Counted from the stretch's first letter, positions 34,008-42,721 are shown. The stretch: DNA of 64,000 nt from Agromyces ramosus (GCF_030817175.1 NZ_JAUSYY010000001.1:1922001-1986000); one strand, 5' to 3'. Notes: generated by a model from the letters alone, not told the origin. Translations and numbers: made by a program.

Positions 34008-35047
34008 GCGAGCAATCCCCTGCACCCGCACCTGCGACCACGGTCATCGAACCGAGCGAGAAGCCGTCGGGAGGTGTCGTGCAACGCGTGCTCAGCGGCC
34101 CGGCCGGGCGCAACCTCGGTCTCATCATCGCGCTGCTCGTGCTCGTAGCCGTCGGATGGATCACCGCGGGCCCGACGTTCATGAACGTCGACAACATGCT
34201 GACGATCATCCGCTATGCCTCGATCATCGGCGTCATCAGCATCGGCATGACCTTCGTCATCACCGCCGGTGGCATCGACCTCTCGGTCGGTTCGGTGATG
34301 GGCCTCGCCAGCGTCGTCGCCTCGCTCTCCTGGATCCAGGCGGCGGCCGACCAGACAAGCTGGCTGCTCATGGTCGCGGTCGCCGTCGCGGTCGGTGGCG
34401 CCGCAGGCCTCATCAACGGCATCGTGATCGCCTACGGCAAGGTCGTGCCGTTCATGGCCACCCTCGCCATGCTCGTCGCAGCCCGAGGGCTCGCCGAATT
34501 GCTCTCCAACCGGCAGACGCAGATCGTCAGCGTCACCGGCTTCCTCGACTTCTTCCGCGGCGACTTCCTCGGCATCTCATGGCTCATCTGGATCTTCGTG
34601 CTCGCCACGGTGGCCGGCTGGTTCCTCCTCGCCCGCACCACGTTCGGCCGGCGCACGGTCGCGATCGGCGGCAACTTCGAGGCCACGCGCCTCGCGGGTA
34701 TCCGCGTGAAGCGTCACCTCGTGTCGCTCTACGTGCTCACCGGCCTCGCGGCCGGCATCGCCGCCGTCATGATGCTCGGCCGCACGACCGCGGGCACGTC
34801 GACCCATGGCACGCTCTGGGAGCTCGACGCCATCGCGGCCGTTGTGGTCGGCGGCACGCTGCTCGTCGGCGGTCGGGGCACGATCGTCGGCACCGTGCTC
34901 GGCGTGCTCATCTTCGCGACGCTCACGAACGTCTTCACGCAGAACAACCTGTCCACCTCGGTGCAGAACATCGTGAAGGGCGTCATCATCGTCGTGGCGG
35001 TGCTGCTGCAGCAGCGCTTCGCGTCACGCCCGGGTCGCTCGAGTTAG
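34004..35047 (+). CDS. Sugar ABC transporter, permease
   Basis: A 347-residue membrane subunit of the ribose-type importer (RbsC family). Around nine to ten hydrophobic segments run from about residue 35 to 340, including [21 protein letters not shown], the family signature, and AIGGNFEATRLAGIRVKRH, the cytoplasmic loop that docks on the ATPase. The first 25 residues are Pro/Ala-rich and hydrophilic. The GTG at 34004 overlaps the ATPase stop (GTGA). A strong terminator follows. Substrate is shared with the divergent binding protein and is not known. Confidence 0.94.
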   Translation: MSEQSPAPAPATTVIEPSEKPSGGVVQRVLSGPAGRNLGLIIALLVLVAVGWITAGPTFMNVDNMLTIIRYASIIGVISIGMTFVITAGGIDLSVGSVMGLASVVASLSWIQAAADQTSWLLMVAVAVAVGGAAGLINGIVIAYGKVVPFMATLAMLVAARGLAELLSNRQTQIVSVTGFLDFFRGDFLGISWLIWIFVLATVAGWFLLARTTFGRRTVAIGGNFEATRLAGIRVKRHLVSLYVLTGLAAGIAAVMMLGRTTAGTSTHGTLWELDAIAAVVVGGTLLVGGRGTIVGTVLGVLIFATLTNVFTQNNLSTSVQNIVKGVIIVVAVLLQQRFASRPGRSS

Positions 35048-35059
35048 ACACGACCGCAC

Positions 35060-35106
35060 CACGACCCTGCGCCCCGATGATCCGTGATCGTCGGGGCGCA
35101 GTCGTG
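35060..35106 (+). terminator. Terminator of the sugar transporter operon
   Basis: CTGCGCCCCGA (35067-35077) pairs with TCGGGGCGCAG (35091-35101), extended inward by GATC/GATC and outward by CACGA (35060-35064) with TCGTG (35102-35106). It starts 12 bases after the permease stop. Confidence 0.8.
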
Positions 35107-35491
35107 TGCCCGGCATCGCCCGCGGGGCCCCCAATCCACGGGGCATTCGGCGCCTGAGCCGAGGGTCGGCAGAGGCCCCGGTGCTACCCTGAGGCGCCTG
35201 CCTTTTCGGAAGAGGGGTGGCGCAGCGTTCCGGGTCGTGCGTTACGGGTGCGACCCGGAACGCGCCGTTTCCCGGGCAGGCGGCTCGCTGGGAACTCGCT
35301 CACGCCGCCCGGCCCTCGGGCCCGACGCCGATCGCTCTCGCCTCGAGCACGGGCCCGACGGCACGCGGCACGGTGCATCCGCCGATCTCCTGACCCGGCG
35401 TTGCGGCGCGCCGCTGGACGGGAGCCCGGTGGCCCCGACGCCGGCCGAGGAGCGCCGAACCGCCACCGCCCGGGGCCGACCGCAGATATGC
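35107..35491. other. 385-base intergenic region with strong secondary structure
   Basis: No gene is supported here. The region holds a perfect 13-bp stem GCGTTCCGGGTCG (35225-35237) with its complement at 35251-35263, preceded by a smaller GCGCC/GGCGC hairpin around 35193-35224, and one copy of GAAGAGGGGTG (35209-35219) that also occurs in two nearby leaders. Codon-like frames on either strand lack homologues I recognise. An uncharacterised structured RNA is possible; I see no match to RNase P, tmRNA, SRP or 6C RNA. Confidence 0.35.
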
Positions 35492-35530
35492 GAGAGCCCC
35501 GGCCCGCCCGATGGGCGAACCGGGGCTCCC
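35492..35530 (-). terminator. Terminator after the PQQ-type dehydrogenase gene
   Basis: GAGCCCCGG (35494-35502) pairs with CCGGGGCTC (35520-35528), with a small inner CGCCC/GGGCG stem, 24 bases beyond the dehydrogenase stop on the minus strand. Confidence 0.7.
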
Positions 35531-35551
35531 GGATCTCAGCGCCGAACGGCG

Positions 35552-38323
35552 CTACTGGAGGTCGGCGATCACCGCCTCCGCCGCCCGGACGACGAGCGCC
35601 GCCGCCTCAGCGTCGGTGCGGATCCGCTTGGGGACCTGCGCCACGATGGACTCGAGCTTGCTGATCGCCGTGGCGGTGTCGCCGGCGGCGAGGGCCGCGT
35701 CGATCTCCGCCAGCGTGTCACCGAACGAGGTCGCAGCACCGTGAGTGATGCGGTTGTCGTCGTCGAGGCCCTCGAGCAACGCACGGATGTCGCCGGTCGA
35801 CGTGGTGAACTCGAGCTGGTCGAGATCGACGCCGCCGGTGCTCGTCACGTAGAGCCGGTCGGTTCCCACAGGCACGGTCACGAGCGGTGCGGATGCCTCC
35901 TGCCACTCGGCCGCGGCACTCGCCACGTCGATCGTCAGGAACGGTGCGGCGTCGGCGCTGCCCCAGCGGAGCGAGAGGGAGCCGGTGCCCGTCGCGCGTG
36001 CCTCCACACCCGTGATCCCGATGAGGTTGACCGGGTCGTAGGCCAGCCAGTCGCCGGCCTCGAACGAGGTGACCTTGCGGGCTGCGTGGGCGGTCGCGTC
36101 GTCGACGGTCGAGGTTCCGCTCGAGGCGTCGGCGTGCTCGGCCTGCAGCTCGCGCGGGTTGAGGAGCGTCACGTCGTCGCTCGCCAGCGCCGGAGCGGTG
36201 GCACTGCCGCCATCCGTGTACGAGGCGCCGATCTGGGCGTAGATATTCTCGGTCTCGCCGTGGCCGGCCTCCTCCTGCATCTCGATCTCAGCGGTGCAGC
36301 CGCTTCCACTGAACAGCGGGTGGGCGTGCGTGTTGTCGTGGCCGAGAGCATAGGTCCAGAGGACTCGCGAGCAGTCGATCACGGTGTCTTCAGGGTCGGT
36401 GACCTTGACCTCGAAGGCGACGGTGTCACCCCAGTCGGCGAAGGAGCCGTTCTCGGGCGTCACGATCTCGATGGTCGGCGCGGTGTTGCCGACCGTGATC
36501 ACGACCGACGAGAGGCTGACCCGGCCGCTGGAGTCGGTGACCCGGACGCGAGCCGTGTACTGGCCGTCGGCCGTGTACGTGTGGCTCACCTCTGCCGGGC
36601 CGGGCGTGAACGTGCCCGAACCCTCGAGGTCCCACGCGAAGCTGAGCGCGAGGCCATCGGGATGGGTGCTCTCGGCGGCCGAGAAGTCGACCTCGAGCGG
36701 ACCCTGGCCCGACGTCACCGACGCCGAGAGCTCGACGCGCGGGCCCTTGGTGCCCTCGACGTAGTCGACCCGGTAGAGGCCGGCGTCGGGGTTCGGCCGG
36801 AAGAAGCCGTCACCGTAGTCGAGCACGTAGAGCGATCCGTCAGGACCGAACTCGAAGTCGATCACGTTGTCCCACGGGGGCATGCCCGCCGCGTTGAGCG
36901 AGGCGTTCGGAAGGAAGTCCTCGATCTTCGTGACCTCGCCGTCGGGGTCTTCCTGGCTGAAGGCGAAGATGCGATCGCGTGAGAACTCGGCCATGAACGC
37001 CTTGCCGTCCCAGTACTCGGGGAACTTCGTCGTCGATTCGTTCTCCTCGTCGTACCGGTAGGTCGGGCCGCCCATGGGGGCCTGCCCGCCTGCGCCGAGC
37101 TCAGGCCACGGCTGGTGCGTGGGCTGGTCGCCGTACCAGATCTGCGGTGCGGTTGCCGGTGACAGCTGCGTGAGACCGGTGTTGTGGCGCGAGGTGTTGA
37201 TCGGGCCTGCAGCGCAGTCGAACCAGTCGCCCTGGGTGAGTGTCTCGTAGTCCCAGTCGTTGTAGTTCGCGTTCGGTCCGTGGCAGTAGGGCCAGCCGCC
37301 GTTCATCGGCTTCGTCGTGCTCTGCCATTCCACGTAGCCCATCGGGCCACGGAGGTCGCTCGCCGTGCCCGCGTCGGGGCCGTAGTCGCCCCACGTGAGT
37401 GCGCTCGTCTCGGGGTCGTAGTCGATGCGGAACGGGTTGCGAAGGCCCGTGACGTAGATCTCGGGGCGGGTCTTCTCGGTTCCCGGGGCGAAGAGGTTGC
37501 CGGAGGGAATCGTGTAGGAGCCGTCTGCCTGCACGTCGATCCTCAGGATCTTGCCGCGGAGGTCGTTCGAGTTGCCCGCGCCACGACGCGAGTCGAAACC
37601 GGGGTTGAATCCGGCCCGGTCGTTGTTCGGGGCGTAGCCGTTGGCGCCCGGCGTGCTCGCGGGCGTGTTGTCGCCCGTGGCGAGCAGCAGGTTGCCGTCG
37701 TTGTCGAAGGCGATGTCACCCGCGACGTGGCAGCACTGGCCGCGCTGCACCTCGACCTTGATGATCACCTGTTCACTCGCGAGGTCGAGCGAGTTCGTCT
37801 CGGCGTTCCAGTGGAATCGGCTGAGCTGGTTGTAGCCCTTCCACTGGTTCCAGTACGACTCGTCGGCGCCCGCCGGCAGGGAGTTCGGCGCTGATCCGGT
37901 CGGCGTCGTCGCCGGGTAGGGGGCCGTCATCGTGCGGGGCGCGTAGTAGAGGTAGACCCAGCCGTTGTCCTCGAACGCGGGGTCGAGCGCGATCGTCTGC
38001 AGGCCGTCTTCGGAGTTCGCGTAGACGTCGATCGTGTTGACGGTCGCCGTCGTGCCCTGGGCGGGGTCGGTGAGGCGCACCTGTCCGTTGCGCGTCGTGT
38101 GCAGCACGCGCGAGTCGGGGAGCACTGCGAGGTCGATCGGCTCGCCGACGTTCTTCGTCAGCGTCACGCGCTCGTAGTTGGCCCAGGTCGTGGCGCTGAC
38201 CTCGTCGCCGTGGTCATGACCATCGTGTGCGAAGGCTGCGGCCCCGGCGCTCACTGTGAGCGAAGTGACCGCCAGCAGTCCGCTGAGCACGAGCGCGCCC
38301 AATCGGATTCTGGATTTGGACAT
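35552..38323 (-). CDS. Secreted PQQ-dependent sugar dehydrogenase with PKD and CBM6-like domains
   Basis: A 923-residue exported protein. After a Sec signal peptide (cleavage after AFA near residue 32) and a His-rich stretch DGHDHGD comes a six-bladed beta-propeller of the soluble aldose dehydrogenase type (about 45-510), with CHVAGDIAFDNDGNLLLATGD, LRGKILRIDV and YVTGLRNPFRIDYD. These enzymes oxidise sugars outside the membrane using PQQ. A PKD domain (about 530-620) with SHTYTADGQYTARVRV follows, then an Ig-like domain, then a CBM6-like module from LQAEHAD (about 730-860) and a helical tail. AAGGAGA precedes the ATG. No pqq synthesis genes are in the window. It lies after a Tat-exported TIM-barrel gene on the same strand with a near-identical leader. 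Confidence 0.9.
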   Translation of the reverse strand: MSKSRIRLGALVLSGLLAVTSLTVSAGAAAFAHDGHDHGDEVSATTWANYERVTLTKNVGEPIDLAVLPDSRVLHTTRNGQVRLTDPAQGTTATVNTIDVYANSEDGLQTIALDPAFEDNGWVYLYYAPRTMTAPYPATTPTGSAPNSLPAGADESYWNQWKGYNQLSRFHWNAETNSLDLASEQVIIKVEVQRGQCCHVAGDIAFDNDGNLLLATGDNTPASTPGANGYAPNNDRAGFNPGFDSRRGAGNSNDLRGKILRIDVQADGSYTIPSGNLFAPGTEKTRPEIYVTGLRNPFRIDYDPETSALTWGDYGPDAGTASDLRGPMGYVEWQSTTKPMNGGWPYCHGPNANYNDWDYETLTQGDWFDCAAGPINTSRHNTGLTQLSPATAPQIWYGDQPTHQPWPELGAGGQAPMGGPTYRYDEENESTTKFPEYWDGKAFMAEFSRDRIFAFSQEDPDGEVTKIEDFLPNASLNAAGMPPWDNVIDFEFGPDGSLYVLDYGDGFFRPNPDAGLYRVDYVEGTKGPRVELSASVTSGQGPLEVDFSAAESTHPDGLALSFAWDLEGSGTFTPGPAEVSHTYTADGQYTARVRVTDSSGRVSLSSVVITVGNTAPTIEIVTPENGSFADWGDTVAFEVKVTDPEDTVIDCSRVLWTYALGHDNTHAHPLFSGSGCTAEIEMQEEAGHGETENIYAQIGASYTDGGSATAPALASDDVTLLNPRELQAEHADASSGTSTVDDATAHAARKVTSFEAGDWLAYDPVNLIGITGVEARATGTGSLSLRWGSADAAPFLTIDVASAAAEWQEASAPLVTVPVGTDRLYVTSTGGVDLDQLEFTTSTGDIRALLEGLDDDNRITHGAATSFGDTLAEIDAALAAGDTATAISKLESIVAQVPKRIRTDAEAAALVVRAAEAVIADLQ

Positions 38324-38336
38324 GGATGTCTCCTTG

Positions 38337-38350
38337 GAAGAGGGGTGTCG
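38337..38350 (-). repeat. 14-base leader element, copy 1
   Basis: GAAGAGGGGTGTCG on the plus strand, 13 bases upstream of the PQQ-type dehydrogenase start. The same 14 bases recur at 39590-39603 at a similar distance from the next minus-strand gene. Confidence 0.6.
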
Positions 38351-38404
38351 TGGATGTGGAAATGCCCCGGGCCGGGTTACGGCCTGGCCCGGGGCAATGT
38401 GCGA

Positions 38405-39574
38405 CTAACCGCGGAGTGCGGCCATGCCGTCGTAGGCGACCTGTGCGAACGCCAGCGACTGGCCGGGGTTCGCGCTTCCACCGGGTGCCGTGTCCTGCTC
38501 CCACATCGAGTTGTGGTAGCCCTTGGCGCCGATGCGCTGGAAGAACGTCGTGTAGTCGATGTCTCCCTGCCCGAAGGGCACCATGTCGTAGCCGTTCGGC
38601 GTGGCGGTGTTGATGCGGCCGTCCTTCGTGTGGAACAGCGGGAACCGGGTGGTCTGCGCCGCCACGACCCCCGCGGGGTCGAAGAGGCTCTCGACGACGG
38701 TGCCGTCGGGCGCCGTGAAGCTGCGGTGCTTGTACTGCGCCACGTGCGCCCAGTAGATGTCCATCTCGAGGTACACGTAGCTCGGGTCGGTGTTCTGGAG
38801 GAAGTGCTCCAGGCGACGGATGCCGCTGGAACGCGTCGGCCGGCCGAGCGCGTCGAGCGGGCCGCTGTCGAGCAGGAAGCTGTACGCGATGTCGTGGTTG
38901 TGCGTGTACAGCTTCAGCCCGTGCGACGCCGCACGCTCACCGAAGAAGTTCCACCGGTCGGCTGCGAGATCCCAGTCGGCGACGAACGCGCTGTTCGTCG
39001 GGTCGTTGCCGGTTCCGATGTGCCCGAAGCCGAGGATGTTCGCGATCTCGCACTGGGCGTCGAACGCGGCGATCGTCGCGTCGCTGATCGTCGACGGGAT
39101 CGAGCCGTGGTTGCCCTCGGCCTCGAGTCCGTATTCGTCGAGCCACGTGCGGAGCAGCTGGGCGCCGGCGACGTTGTTGACGTTGCCGCCCTCGGCGTTC
39201 GCGTGCTGGTTGTATCCGGCGAACTCGATCTGCTTGTAGCCGATGCGGGAGAGCTCCCGGAAGACCTCGCGGAAGCCGGACGCCAGGTCGGTCGTGTTCG
39301 GATCGCGCGAGATGGCGTCGCGGACCGTGTAGAGGATGATGCCGCGCTTGCCGGGTGGCAGGAGCGTGCCGTTCGCCGCCTTCACGGCACCGGATGCCGC
39401 GGCGGAGCGCGCCGCCGTGCGAGTCGCGGCGTGGGCGGGGCCACCGCCGAACGCGGCGGCACTGAGCGCGGCGGCTGCGGCCATGCCCGTGGTCGCGGCG
39501 AGCAGCTGCCGCCTGGAGAGTCCGAGGCTGCGGCCCAGCTCGGGGTTGTCGTCGCGATCGATGAGATCGTCCAT
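38405..39574 (-). CDS. Tat-exported sugar-phosphate isomerase/epimerase-like TIM-barrel protein
   Basis: A 389-residue exported TIM-barrel protein. The N-terminus carries a twin-arginine signal, LSRRQLLAATTG (Arg 21-22), a hydrophobic stretch and cleavage after AHA near residue 49. The fold then starts GIILYTVRDAI, with likely metal ligands in KQIEFAGYN, LYTHNHDIAY, VYLEMDIYWAH and FPLFHTKDG. Tat export fits a protein that folds with its metal inside the cell. The ATG at 39574 is chosen because AAGGAG precedes it; a longer frame to 39634 lacks one. It is upstream of the PQQ-type dehydrogenase gene, so an extracellular sugar oxidised by one could be rearranged or cleaved by the other; that is inference. 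Confidence 0.9.
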   Translation of the reverse strand: MDDLIDRDDNPELGRSLGLSRRQLLAATTGMAAAAALSAAAFGGGPAHAATRTAARSAAASGAVKAANGTLLPPGKRGIILYTVRDAISRDPNTTDLASGFREVFRELSRIGYKQIEFAGYNQHANAEGGNVNNVAGAQLLRTWLDEYGLEAEGNHGSIPSTISDATIAAFDAQCEIANILGFGHIGTGNDPTNSAFVADWDLAADRWNFFGERAASHGLKLYTHNHDIAYSFLLDSGPLDALGRPTRSSGIRRLEHFLQNTDPSYVYLEMDIYWAHVAQYKHRSFTAPDGTVVESLFDPAGVVAAQTTRFPLFHTKDGRINTATPNGYDMVPFGQGDIDYTTFFQRIGAKGYHNSMWEQDTAPGGSANPGQSLAFAQVAYDGMAALRG

Positions 39575-39589
39575 GATGCTCCTTTGCAT

Positions 39590-39603
39590 GAAGAGGGGTG
39601 TCG
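39590..39603 (-). repeat. 14-base leader element, copy 2
   Basis: GAAGAGGGGTGTCG on the plus strand, 15 bases upstream of the Tat-exported TIM-barrel start, identical to the copy at 38337-38350. Shorter versions lie at 35209-35219 and 27453-27464. Confidence 0.6.
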
Positions 39604-39732
39604 AGACCCGCTCTGACGCCACATCGCGTCGCACCGGACCGAGTCTCGGAACGGGTGCCCGAAGCCTGATTCACACCGGTCTTCGTGCTCCCAGCCCGCT
39701 TGGAGGCCAGGCCACCCTGCGTGCTTCCTCGA

Positions 39733-39762
39733 ACGCTACGGTACAAATTGCGAATTGGTCAA
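39733..39762 (-). promoter_or_regulatory. Promoter upstream of the Tat-exported TIM-barrel gene
   Basis: Minus-strand TTGACC (complement of 39757-39762), 18 bases, then TAGCGT (complement of 39733-39738). The spacer reads CAATTCGCAATT, an AT-rich repeat that may be an operator. It implies a leader of about 150 bases that contains the 14-base element. The rest of 39575-39850 shows nothing else I can name. Confidence 0.5.
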
Positions 39763-39850
39763 GCGAAAGCCGGGAGAACGACATTAATCTTTAGTCAGTC
39801 GCTCGTCATAAGTCGAGGCGCGCCCAAAACGCCGGATCATGAGAGCGCGA

Positions 39851-40045
39851 TCACCGCGCGGCGGGCTCCTCGGCCGGCACCCCATCAGCCGCTGCGGCCG
39901 TGGAGTCGTCGCGGATCTCGGTCTTCAGGATCTTCATCGACTGGCCGAGCGAGCGTGCAAGCTGTGGGATCTTCGGTGCCCCGAAGAGCAGCAGGATGAC
40001 GGCGAGGATGATGACGGCGTGCCAGCCGTTGAGGTTCGCGAACAT
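39851..40045 (-). CDS. tatA: Sec-independent translocase subunit TatA
   Basis: A 64-residue TatA/E-type protein. It has the short N-terminal membrane helix (AVIILAVILLLF, about 10-22), the Phe-Gly hinge, the amphipathic helix KIPQLARSLGQSMKILKTEI and a short acidic, Ala-rich tail. TatA forms the pore-like part of the twin-arginine export machine in the cytoplasmic membrane. It is shorter than the usual actinobacterial TatA (about 80-95 residues). GGAGGAACC precedes the ATG. No tatC or tatB is nearby. It lies directly upstream of a gene for a Tat-signal protein on the same strand, about 275 bases away, which suggests a dedicated or accessory subunit. Confidence 0.92.
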   Translation of the reverse strand: MFANLNGWHAVIILAVILLLFGAPKIPQLARSLGQSMKILKTEIRDDSTAAAADGVPAEEPAAR

Positions 40046-40168
40046 GGTTCCTCCGTTGAGTGCAGGCTGAACGCCTTCGGCGCCCTTGACCCGCCAGACT
40101 AATCACATGTGACGGCGGAAGTCGAACGTTCGGCTCCGAGCTTCGGCCGATTCGAAAAGATAGCGGGG

Positions 40169-42721
40169 CTACTTCGAGAGCGTCCGCACGAGCGCGACCG
40201 CCTCCTGCGGGGAGACTTCGGGCAAGTACGCCTTGCCGATCGCGAGGCCGATGGCCGGCAACGCGAGCGTGTCGGGGTACGCCATCGAGATGGTCTCGTA
40301 CTCGGGGTTGAACTTCGCCTTGAAGCGGAACAGCGAGGAGAAACCGTACGCGGGCTCGAGGGTGCCGGCGAGGAAGTCGAGCAGCCGCGTCATGGCCGTC
40401 GGCTCGGGCGCCTCCTCGCCGGGGCCCAGGGGCTTCGTCGCGAGCGGCGCACCCGAGAGGCTCAGCACCTCGGCGCCGGCTTCCTTCATGTGCAGCGCCG
40501 CCGACGCGATGAGGAACTCCATCACGCCGTTCATGCTCCCGTCGGTGCGTCGCATGAAGTCGATCGTCCAGCCGGTCACCTCGCCGTCGCGGTACACCGG
40601 CAGCCAGCTCGTGACCGCCTGCAGGCGTCCGTCGGCGCCGACCGCGAGCATCAGGCGCACGTCGGGGTCCTTCAGCTCCTCCATGCCGCCGAGCGTGAAG
40701 CCCATCTCGGGCAGCTCCTTCTCGGCGACCCATTCCTCGGAGATGGCGTTGATCTCGGCGATCGTCGCGAGCGGCAGCTCGTCCCAGCTCGTCCAGACCG
40801 TGGTCAGACCCTCCTTGATGCCGCGGTTGAGCGCCTGTCGCACCTTCTGCCATGGCTTGCCGGTGAGCTCGAGGCCCCTGGTGCGCACGAGGGTCTCCTC
40901 GCCGACCGGGGTGTCCTGCCATCCGAGCTCCTCGAACACCGGCAGGTACCGCGGGTGCACGCTGTAGAACACGGGCACCCAGCTGTTGGCGTCGCAGAAG
41001 GCGGCGAACTCGCGGATGACCCTTCCATCGTTCTCCGGCGCGCAGATCGGGTCGGACATGGTGATCGCGATGCCGTTGATCACCCGGTAGGCGACCGCGG
41101 ACTCGCCGTCGTCGCTGAACCAGGAGACGTTGCCCGGCCACGTGGCCATGAAACCGAGGGTGCCGCCGCCGTTGCGGCGCAGGAGTGCGCGGAGGCGCGC
41201 GGCATCCGCGCTCCTCGTTCCGGCGTCGGAGCGTGACATGAGCCAGAGCGCGGCGACGATGAAGATGCCCCAGAACAGCGGGCCGACGAACTGGTACAGC
41301 GCGCTCGTGAGGTCGTGGCCGGGAAGCACGATCGGGTCGACCACGGCGAGGAAATGCGGCGGCACGAAGCGCTTGAACGTGTCGAGCAGGAGATCCCAGG
41401 GCGACGCCGCCGGCCAGTATTCGCCGAGGGTCACGAGTCCGACGACGAAGTACAGCGCCGCGAGTGCGAGGAAGGACGTCGCGACGATGACCACGAACCT
41501 CGTGTACGCGGGTCGAGGCGCCCTGATCTGGAAGTGCCGGCGCGTGACGAACAGCATGACGATGATGCCGATCGGCAGGGCGAGCACCGCGAGGATCCAC
41601 ACGATGGCCTCTCCGATGTCGAACACCGACCAGAGCCCGGCTTCCACGTCGGCGGTCGTGATCGTCACGTCGAGCGCGCTGCGGGCGAAGAGGAGGATCG
41701 CGACGTTGACGGCGATCGCGAGCCAGCGTGCGAAACGGCGTCCGCTGCGAAGCCCCCATGCGGCGACGAGCAGGAGCAGCACCGGCACGAACGAGAGCAG
41801 GAACATCCCGAATCCCTGCGCACTCATGAGTGCGAGCAGCTTCACGCACGCGTCGCCGAGCGCGGTCGAGCCCGCCTGCCCACCGCACTGCGCCACGACC
41901 GCGTCGAGGGCGAGCGGCTCGTCCGCGTAGAGGTAGGAGCCGAACCCGAACGGGGTGAGGTCGCTGCGGTTCACGAATGCCACGATCGGGCCGATCGCGG
42001 TGACGGCGACGACGGATGCCACGAGCGTGCGGATCTCTCGGTGCGAGCTGCGTCGTGCCCTGAGTGTCGAGGCGTCCCGAGTGAGGATCGCGCCGAGGAA
42101 GTAGCCCGCGACCGCGGCGATGAGCCGGTAGACGTTCGAGGAGTCGCCGTCGTAGAGCACGAACACGAGGATGAACGCGAGCGTCACGACCCGGATGCGG
42201 CGACGCCACAGCACCCCCATGAACGCGGTCGCGGTGATCAGCGCGCCCACGATCCCGGTGAGCGGGTCGAGGGTCAGGTCGGCGGATGTCCCAGTGGCCC
42301 ACCATTCGCCGGCGAGCGAGCCGATCCACTGCACCCATGTGCCCAGGCCGACGCCCACGACGCCCGTGACGAAGAAGGCGACGATCGCCCGCCAGGTGCC
42401 CATGCGTCGCTCCGCGACGCCGAGCAGGAGGATCGCGGCGATGACGCCGGCGACGAGCTGGAAGGGGTCGAAGGGGATCACGAGCGCGCTCACGACCGTC
42501 CACCACCGGGCGCCGTCGAATGTCGTGGTGACGCCGGCAGCCCACGTCTCCGAAGTCGCTTGCGGCGCGCTGCCGAACAACGTGCCGGTCACGACAGCCG
42601 TCGCGATGAGCACGACGGCGAGGGCGATGCTGAACGGGATGCGGCGGACGAACCCACCGAGCGTCTCGGCGGTCGAGTGCAGCCGGCCCTTCGGCTCTGC
42701 GTCCGTGACGGCGCCGCTCAT
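40169..42721 (-). CDS. DUF2156/MprF-like membrane protein with degenerate rhomboid-like N-terminus
   Basis: An 850-residue membrane protein. The C-terminal soluble part (about 530-850) is the DUF2156 acyltransferase fold of lysyl-phosphatidylglycerol synthases, with NGGGTLGFMATWPGNVSWF, GIAITMSDPICAPE, RQALNRGIKEGLT and FNPEYETISMAYPD. These enzymes move an aminoacyl group from tRNA to a lipid. About a dozen membrane segments precede it. The first six (about 25-230) follow a rhomboid-like plan, but where proteases have GxSG this has DPLTGIVGAL and the late His is absent (NVYRLIAAVAGYFLGA), so no protease activity is expected. The ATG at 42721 overlaps the esterase stop by 4 bases. The amino acid and lipid transferred are unknown. 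Confidence 0.85.
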   Translation of the reverse strand: MSGAVTDAEPKGRLHSTAETLGGFVRRIPFSIALAVVLIATAVVTGTLFGSAPQATSETWAAGVTTTFDGARWWTVVSALVIPFDPFQLVAGVIAAILLLGVAERRMGTWRAIVAFFVTGVVGVGLGTWVQWIGSLAGEWWATGTSADLTLDPLTGIVGALITATAFMGVLWRRRIRVVTLAFILVFVLYDGDSSNVYRLIAAVAGYFLGAILTRDASTLRARRSSHREIRTLVASVVAVTAIGPIVAFVNRSDLTPFGFGSYLYADEPLALDAVVAQCGGQAGSTALGDACVKLLALMSAQGFGMFLLSFVPVLLLLVAAWGLRSGRRFARWLAIAVNVAILLFARSALDVTITTADVEAGLWSVFDIGEAIVWILAVLALPIGIIVMLFVTRRHFQIRAPRPAYTRFVVIVATSFLALAALYFVVGLVTLGEYWPAASPWDLLLDTFKRFVPPHFLAVVDPIVLPGHDLTSALYQFVGPLFWGIFIVAALWLMSRSDAGTRSADAARLRALLRRNGGGTLGFMATWPGNVSWFSDDGESAVAYRVINGIAITMSDPICAPENDGRVIREFAAFCDANSWVPVFYSVHPRYLPVFEELGWQDTPVGEETLVRTRGLELTGKPWQKVRQALNRGIKEGLTTVWTSWDELPLATIAEINAISEEWVAEKELPEMGFTLGGMEELKDPDVRLMLAVGADGRLQAVTSWLPVYRDGEVTGWTIDFMRRTDGSMNGVMEFLIASAALHMKEAGAEVLSLSGAPLATKPLGPGEEAPEPTAMTRLLDFLAGTLEPAYGFSSLFRFKAKFNPEYETISMAYPDTLALPAIGLAIGKAYLPEVSPQEAVALVRTLSK

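Noticed and set aside
35107..35491. A match to RNase P RNA, tmRNA, SRP RNA or 6C RNA
   Set aside because: None of the conserved cores (such as GAGGAAAGTCC or a tmRNA tag frame) is present; only generic hairpins are seen.
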